This document shows positions 59,978 to 64,000 of a stretch of 64,000 nucleotides of DNA, in pieces. Origin of the DNA: Thalassococcus halodurans. Its GTDB lineage: Bacteria; Pseudomonadota; Alphaproteobacteria; Rhodobacterales; Rhodobacteraceae. The notes under the pieces are model-generated. The model saw only the letters and a program-made list of their open reading frames with translations. It was not told the DNA's origin and did not search any database. The stretch lies in contig NZ_FNUZ01000001.1 in NCBI RefSeq assembly GCF_900108225.1, forward strand, positions 620,001-684,000. The letters run 5' to 3'. Positions within the stretch are counted from its first letter, which is position 1. Every line of letters begins with the position of its first letter. The position numbers and the translations under genes were made by a program.

Positions 59978-60393
59978 TCAATGAGTCTCAATTTTTGCGG
60001 TGGGCACCAGTGGAACCAACTGCATGGTCGCGCATCGCATATGGGCGCCGGGTAACCTATGTGTCCGAAGGCGGCACGTTGTCGACCTCGGTTCGCAGTG
60101 TCAATTCAGGCACCGCACTGTATCTGAAAGCCACGATCGAAGGCCGGATGCTTGTTGAAGTGTATGCAAACGGCAAGCAGATCTACGATGAACTTGTGGC
60201 TCATGACGAATTGGACTGTTTTATCAAAGTGCCGAAGACCACCCTCAATGTCCAAACAGATATCGAGGTTCACTTCATCCCTGCGACCACAGGCGAAGTA
60301 CGCATTCTTCGGAGTTATGAATTGGTCTGTACAAACAACACGTTGAACAAGGCCATTGTCGAACGTCAGCAGGCATTGAAAATTCCTGCCTGA
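59974..60393 (+). CDS. Uncharacterised 139-residue beta-rich protein
   Basis: Soluble protein starting at ATG 59974 (MINESQFLRWAPVEPTAWSR); a longer in-frame start at 59908 lies inside the upstream gene. It is predominantly beta-strand-like (RRVTYVSEGGTLSTSVRSV, LYLKATIEGRMLVEVYANGKQIYDEL, TLNVQTDIEVHFIPATTGEVRIL) with a short C-terminal helix, and has no signal peptide or Cys pair. No known family. Coupled with the 67-residue gene and followed by a strong terminator, making a two-gene transcript opposite the regulator-PAP2-protease operon. Confidence 0.75.
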   Translation: MINESQFLRWAPVEPTAWSRIAYGRRVTYVSEGGTLSTSVRSVNSGTALYLKATIEGRMLVEVYANGKQIYDELVAHDELDCFIKVPKTTLNVQTDIEVHFIPATTGEVRILRSYELVCTNNTLNKAIVERQQALKIPA

Positions 60394-60880
60394 GGGATTT
60401 CGCTCCTTTAAATCATTCTGGCGCAGCCTCCCCTCCCGCTTTTATCGGGCGCCAGTTCAAGCCGCTTCGGTCCTGCCGAAGCGGCCTTTTGCCTTTCCCC
60501 AGGCGCGGGAAACAGACCACTTCTGCAGCAACTAACTCCACAGCAACGTAGCGGGAAATTCGGCGAAAAGGGACCTTCCCTTAAAGAGCCGCAAGTTTAC
60601 TGTGAACGTAGATAAAACGATTATTTTTCGACTGAAAATTCTGAGAGGACGGCGTTGCAGCAACCGAGAAATGTTCAGACGGAAAGACCAATTTGCTCGG
60701 AACAACATCCACCGCCCGCGCTGATAGCCGATCTTCCAACGCTAGCGTATGCAGAACGTCGACAATCCGTCCGGCGGCAATTCCCGACCTGCGGGTAGCA
60801 CGGCATGCCCGTCATTAAGGCAACCCAAACTGCGCACCGCCTTCAGGATCACGAATTCGCAACGCATTTCACCCCACCGC
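60394..60880. other. 487-base gap between the small genes and iclR
   Basis: Holds the terminator at 60461-60490. The rest (60490-60880) shows no supportable gene, only short open frames that are not conserved-looking and a few A+T-rich patches. It marks the right boundary of the accessory cassette. No inverted repeats or target-site duplications of a mobile element were recognised. Confidence 0.5.
60461..60490 (+). terminator. Intrinsic terminator after the two small genes
   Basis: GCCGCTTCGG-tcctg-CCGAAGCGGC is a perfect 10-bp stem followed by CTTTTGCCTTT. It lies 67 bases past the stop of the 139-residue protein gene and closes the small-gene transcript. Confidence 0.85.
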
Positions 60881-61636
60881 CTACTGAAACGTGCTGTGAA
60901 TGTTGGACGATGTTTCCAGCAGGGTCTTTTCGATCTTGGCGCGTTGTCCAGCAAATCTGGACGACGGCACAGGAACGGAAATGGCATGCAATTCACCGAC
61001 CCAATCTGTGAAGGCAAAACCGATCGCGGACACGCCCGAGGAATGTTCATCAAGGTCATAGGCAAGCCCCGTCGCGCGGACCTGGGCCAGTTCCTTCAGC
61101 AAAGACGAGATGTCTTTTTCAACGCCGTTGCGTGTCCATTCGTTTTTGATCAGCTTGCAGGCCTCATCTTCGGGAAGCTGCGCCAGACAGGCTTTGCCAT
61201 TCGCGGTGGTCGTAAGGGGAAACACCTCGCCCACCTTTGACACGGTCGTCAGCCGGTGTGTTCCCGGCACCTGATCCAGAAACACCATCCCGATGCCGCG
61301 CATGACGGCAAGGTCGGTGGTTTCGCCTGTCTTATGGGTCAGTTCGTTCAGCAGAAGGCGGCAATGTTCGACGATGTTGTACTGCGCGGCGCTGGCCAGC
61401 GCGCTAAGTTCCGGACCAAGGATCAATCCGCGGCCCTGCGGTGCGGTGATGACGAAATGTTCGTCCATCAGGGCGCTGGTGATTCTTTGTACCGTAGAAC
61501 GGGCCAAACCGACCCGCTGTGCGATTTGCCCAAGGCTCAATCCATTCTTTTCGTCCTTTAAGGCACGCAGAACAGCAGCGGCCCGAGAGATGACCTGAAT
61601 ACCGGACTTTCCATTTTTTTCTTCTGTTTCAGACAT
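60881..61636 (-). CDS. IclR-family transcriptional regulator
   Basis: A 251-residue regulator starting at ATG 61636; a TTG two codons earlier is also possible. The winged helix is in VISRAAAVLRALKDEKNGLSLGQIAQRVGLARSTVQRITSAL. The effector domain includes TDLAVMRGIGMVFLDQVPGTHRL, GEVFPLTTTANGKACLAQL and GLAYDLDEHSSGVSAIGFAF. It is divergent from the cyclase-hydrolase-cupin genes and probably controls them. Confidence 0.9.
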   Translation of the reverse strand: MSETEEKNGKSGIQVISRAAAVLRALKDEKNGLSLGQIAQRVGLARSTVQRITSALMDEHFVITAPQGRGLILGPELSALASAAQYNIVEHCRLLLNELTHKTGETTDLAVMRGIGMVFLDQVPGTHRLTTVSKVGEVFPLTTTANGKACLAQLPEDEACKLIKNEWTRNGVEKDISSLLKELAQVRATGLAYDLDEHSSGVSAIGFAFTDWVGELHAISVPVPSSRFAGQRAKIEKTLLETSSNIHSTFQ

Positions 61637-61698
61637 TTGCAAAAACCCTTCGCCGGTACTGCAAGCTTAAAGCCATCCTTCATTGCGACCATTGATGT

Positions 61699-61758
61699 AC
61701 CGCGATGCGATGCATGTCAACCGCATGGTGAACTTTTTTCTTGACCGCGATACGATGC
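61699..61758. promoter_or_regulatory. Pair of 15-base direct repeats, candidate IclR operator
   Basis: ACCGCGATGCGATGC (61699-61713) and ACCGCGATACGATGC (61744-61758) differ at one base and start 45 bases apart. They lie in the divergent region between iclR and the cyclase gene. Binding by the adjacent IclR protein is inferred from position. Confidence 0.5.
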
Positions 61759-61852
61759 GGCTGCATCACTTCTCGGGACAGGTGGGAGGAGCCACCCTGA
61801 CAATCTGAAACACAAAACGCCGGGATTCCGGCGAACAAAGGAGATGTGCCAA

Positions 61853-62689
61853 ATGGTTGAAATTCGCGGCATCGAGTTCCAAGGGAACACCGACAACGAC
61901 ATGGGGCTGGAGTTCTACAACCTGAGCCACCGCTTTGGTTTCCAGAACCCCAACTGGCCGTATTTCGAAGATACAAAGATCGAACGTATCCACTACATGG
62001 CCAAATCTGGCGTTCTCAGCCAGCGGATCACCACAACCATGCACGCGACCACGCACATCGACGCGCCTGCGCACGTGGTTCAGGGCACACCGTTTATCGA
62101 CGAAGTTCCGCTGCCGCACTTTTTCGGCACCGGCATCGTTGTGTCGCTGCCCAAAAAGAAATGGGAACCGATCACAGGTGAGGATCTGGAAAAGGCCTGC
62201 GGTCACGCGATCCGCAAGGGCGATGTTCTGATCATCAACACCGGCTGGCACAAACAGTACGAAGACGGCGATTACTTTGCCTACTGCCCGGGCTTTGTGG
62301 CCTCTGCTGGCGAATGGATGGTGGAAAAAGGCGTGAAGGTTGTCGGGCACGACACGCAGGCCAACGACCACCCGCTTGCCACAGCAATCGGCCCGCAGCG
62401 CAACGGTCCTCTGCTGCCGCATCTGGCGGATGAGTACAAAGAATGGTCCGGCGGTCGTGACTGGAAAGACGACTTCCCCGATTGGGAACCGGTCCACAAC
62501 ATCCTGTTCAAGAACGGCATCATGGGCATCGAAAACGTGGGCGGCGATCTGGACGCGGTCACAGGCAAACGCTGCACATTCGCCTTCTTCCCGTGGAACT
62601 GGGACCGCGGCGATGGCTGTATCGTTCGTCTAGTTGCGATGATCGACAAAAGCCAGAACTTCCGCATCGACGCTGGCGAAAGCTTCTAA
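61853..62689 (+). CDS. Cyclase-family metal-dependent hydrolase (kynurenine formamidase/isatin hydrolase-like)
   Basis: A 278-residue protein with the PF04199-type metal motif HATTHIDAPAH (usual HxGTHxDxPxH, with Thr for Gly) near residue 60. ADVLIINTGWHKQ-like sequence (KGDVLIINTGWHKQYEDGD) and VVGHDTQANDHPLATAIGP follow. Members hydrolyse cyclic amides or formamides (kynurenine formamidase, isatin hydrolase, creatininase-like). Which substrate is unknown. The ATG at 61853 has GGAG at proper spacing; an ATG at 61844 is too close to it. First gene of the operon controlled from the IclR-divergent region. Confidence 0.85.
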   Translation: MVEIRGIEFQGNTDNDMGLEFYNLSHRFGFQNPNWPYFEDTKIERIHYMAKSGVLSQRITTTMHATTHIDAPAHVVQGTPFIDEVPLPHFFGTGIVVSLPKKKWEPITGEDLEKACGHAIRKGDVLIINTGWHKQYEDGDYFAYCPGFVASAGEWMVEKGVKVVGHDTQANDHPLATAIGPQRNGPLLPHLADEYKEWSGGRDWKDDFPDWEPVHNILFKNGIMGIENVGGDLDAVTGKRCTFAFFPWNWDRGDGCIVRLVAMIDKSQNFRIDAGESF

Positions 62690-62752
62690 GGCTTTCCGTG
62701 CGGGCTGCCCGACAACGGCGGCCCGCGACTTTCAAGACATGGGGAGGATGTC

Positions 62753-63676
62753 ATGAAAAAACTTCTGTGTTCCTTGGCATTTCTGGCCGCGTCACCGGTC
62801 TCGGCCCAAGTGGTGCTGACGCCGGATATCGCCGAGGCTTTGCCTGCCTTGGGGTCCGAGCTGTCGCGCGAAATGGTCGGTGGAACCATGAAGCTGTACG
62901 GCCCCTTGCATGCTGCCGACACCAATGACGGGCTGAACGTTTCAACTGATCAGGCCTATGGAGATCACGAGCGGCAAAAGCTTGATGTCTATGCCCCTGA
63001 AGGCGCGTCCAATTTACCTGTGATGGTCTTTGTGCACGGCGGTGGTTTTGTCCGTGGCGACAAGGGCGGTGCCGCAAATATCGGCCGCTGGTTCGCGCGT
63101 CATGGCGTTGTGACGGTGACCCTGAATTACCGGTTCGCACCGGAAAGCACGTGGCCCTCGGGGGCCAAGGACGTGGCGCTGGCGCTGGATTGGATCAAGG
63201 CGAACATCGCGGGGCTTGGCGGCAATCCGGAACGCATCGTTCTGTCAGGCAATTCCGCCGGATCGATGCATGTGGCCGATTATACGTTCCACGAAGATTT
63301 CCAGAATGAGGCTGACGGCGTTGTCGGCTCGATCCTGATTTCCCCTCCTGCCGTTGACCTTATGGGCCGCGAACTCGATCCCGCGCGGGACACTTTGTAC
63401 TACGGCCCCGACGGCGACCGCGCCGCGCAGTCCGTGGTGAACGCGCTGGACGGTCGCACCCTTCCGGTGATGGTCGCCTACGCCGAGCATGAGCCCGCCA
63501 TGATCATCGACCAGACCCGCAAACTGATCACCGGCCTGACCGACCGCAACGGTCGTCTTCCGCTGGTCGTGGGGGTGGCGGGTCACAACCACATCTCAAT
63601 CGTCGAACACATCGGCACTGCCGATGAATCGCTTGTCCATGAAATGCTGAACTTTGTCGGCACGGCGGGCGATTAA
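62753..63676 (+). CDS. Exported alpha/beta hydrolase (esterase/lipase, HSL-like)
   Basis: A 307-residue protein with a signal peptide (MKKLLCSLAFLAASPVSAQ). The oxyanion motif is VFVHGGGFVRGD, the nucleophile elbow is LSGNSAGSMHVA (GxSxG), and the final His is in GVAGHNHISIVEH. This fits the BD-FAE/carboxylesterase or arylformamidase side of the family. Following a cyclase-family gene, it may hydrolyse an ester or formamide outside the cytoplasm. It is 63 bases downstream of the cyclase gene, with GGGAGGA before the ATG. Confidence 0.87.
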   Translation: MKKLLCSLAFLAASPVSAQVVLTPDIAEALPALGSELSREMVGGTMKLYGPLHAADTNDGLNVSTDQAYGDHERQKLDVYAPEGASNLPVMVFVHGGGFVRGDKGGAANIGRWFARHGVVTVTLNYRFAPESTWPSGAKDVALALDWIKANIAGLGGNPERIVLSGNSAGSMHVADYTFHEDFQNEADGVVGSILISPPAVDLMGRELDPARDTLYYGPDGDRAAQSVVNALDGRTLPVMVAYAEHEPAMIIDQTRKLITGLTDRNGRLPLVVGVAGHNHISIVEHIGTADESLVHEMLNFVGTAGD

Positions 63677-63691
63677 GAAAGGACTTTTCCC

Positions 63692-64000
63692 ATGCATATC
63701 AAGCGCTTCAATGATGCCGAACCCTATGAGGCCCCGAACCACTGGGGCGTGTCGGGCCTAAGGCTTCAGGGTTTCGAAGAAGGTGGACCGACGAACCAGT
63801 GGGTCGGCTTTTCCCAGTTCCTGCCCGGTGGCGGCGCAGGTCCGGATTCGACCCCGTTTGAAAAGGTTTACGTCGTCCTCGAAGGCGAGATGACCATCGA
63901 ATGGGACGGCAAGACCGACGTTCTGCGCGCGATGGACAGCTGTACCGTTCCGCCCGGCCTGATCCGGCGCATCGAAAACAAATCGAACCACGTGTGCAAA
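63692..64000 (+). CDS. Cupin-domain protein (3' end cut by window)
   Basis: Translated directly: it starts MHIKRFNDAEPYEAPNHWGV after AAAGGA. The cupin core is visible as QFLPGGGAGPDSTPFEKVYV, VLEGEMTIEWDGK and TVPPGLIRRIENKS, i.e. the two cupin motifs with Glu and possible metal ligands. 103 codons are present before the window ends. Small cupins in such operons are often isomerases, dioxygenases or ligand-binding proteins. The role is open. It is 15 bases after the hydrolase gene. Confidence 0.8.
   Translation, partial: MHIKRFNDAEPYEAPNHWGVSGLRLQGFEEGGPTNQWVGFSQFLPGGGAGPDSTPFEKVYVVLEGEMTIEWDGKTDVLRAMDSCTVPPGLIRRIENKSNHVCK

Noticed and set aside
53579-60393. Prophage or transposon carrying the accessory cassette
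   Set aside because: No integrase, transposase, terminal repeats, structural phage genes or tRNA-adjacent attachment site were seen. Foreign origin stays possible on base composition only.

Overview
The window looks like a chromosomal stretch from an alphaproteobacterium of the Rhodobacterales (Roseobacter-type). This rests on the high G+C content, the dense short-spaced operons, the ChvE/GguAB/GbpR-type sugar locus, several solute-importer operons (ABC and TRAP) and a type I secretion/adhesin locus. It is an inference from gene content, because no rRNA or other phylogenetic marker is present. No rRNA, tRNA, CRISPR array, transposase, integrase or attachment site was seen.

Layout. (1) 1-9068, minus strand: the end of an RsuA/RluB pseudouridine synthase, then a four-gene operon for a 1163-residue repetitive secreted protein with a BapA-type N-terminus and its dedicated TolC, ABC and HlyD secretion parts. 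(2) 9498-11193: flavin reductase, Nudix hydrolase and an uncharacterised Cys-motif protein. (3) 11218-21344: a non-phosphorylative L-arabinose/D-galactose-type catabolic operon (Gfo/Idh/MocA dehydrogenase, IlvD-type sugar-acid dehydratase, DapA-type 2-keto-3-deoxy-acid dehydratase, ketoglutarate-semialdehyde dehydrogenase) with its chvE-gguA-gguB importer and a divergent GbpR-like LysR regulator. No lactonase is present. (4) 21350-28375: a branched-chain-amino-acid-type (HAAT) importer operon ending in an aldehyde dehydrogenase, with a divergent AraC regulator. (5) 28394-30678: queCDEF, with a preQ1-I riboswitch candidate covering the queC ribosome-binding region. (6) 30802-39219: a TRAP importer translationally coupled to two cytochromes P450 whose I-helix motifs are both degenerate, then an AraC regulator and a serine hydrolase, with a MarR gene upstream and a strong MarR-like palindrome in the TRAP promoter. 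(7) 39268-43069: an outer-membrane beta-barrel-like protein, an IclR regulator and a Tat-exported FAD oxidoreductase.

(8) 43160-53437: a tight five-gene operon (DUF4132, MoxR-type AAA+, DUF5682, VWA, SWIM zinc finger). It has the gene set of the uncharacterised E. coli yehI/L/M/P/Q group and is the most interesting conserved but functionally undefined system here. (9) 53579-60393: an accessory, visibly more A+T-rich cassette holding an EEP-family nuclease/phosphatase, a subtilisin-like protease without signal peptide, a PAP2/haloperoxidase-fold protein with an N-terminal Gly-Gly-Leu repeat, a SARP-like regulator fused to TolB-like and TPR regions, and two divergent coupled small genes. The divergent promoter holds heptamer-like direct repeats that could be the regulator's binding sites. 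(10) 60881-64000: an IclR regulator divergent from a cyclase-family hydrolase, an exported alpha/beta hydrolase and a truncated cupin gene.

A recurring pattern is that the extracytoplasmic protein gene comes first in an operon and is followed by an intercistronic hairpin before the membrane-component genes. It is seen for the adhesin, chvE, the HAAT binding protein and dctP.
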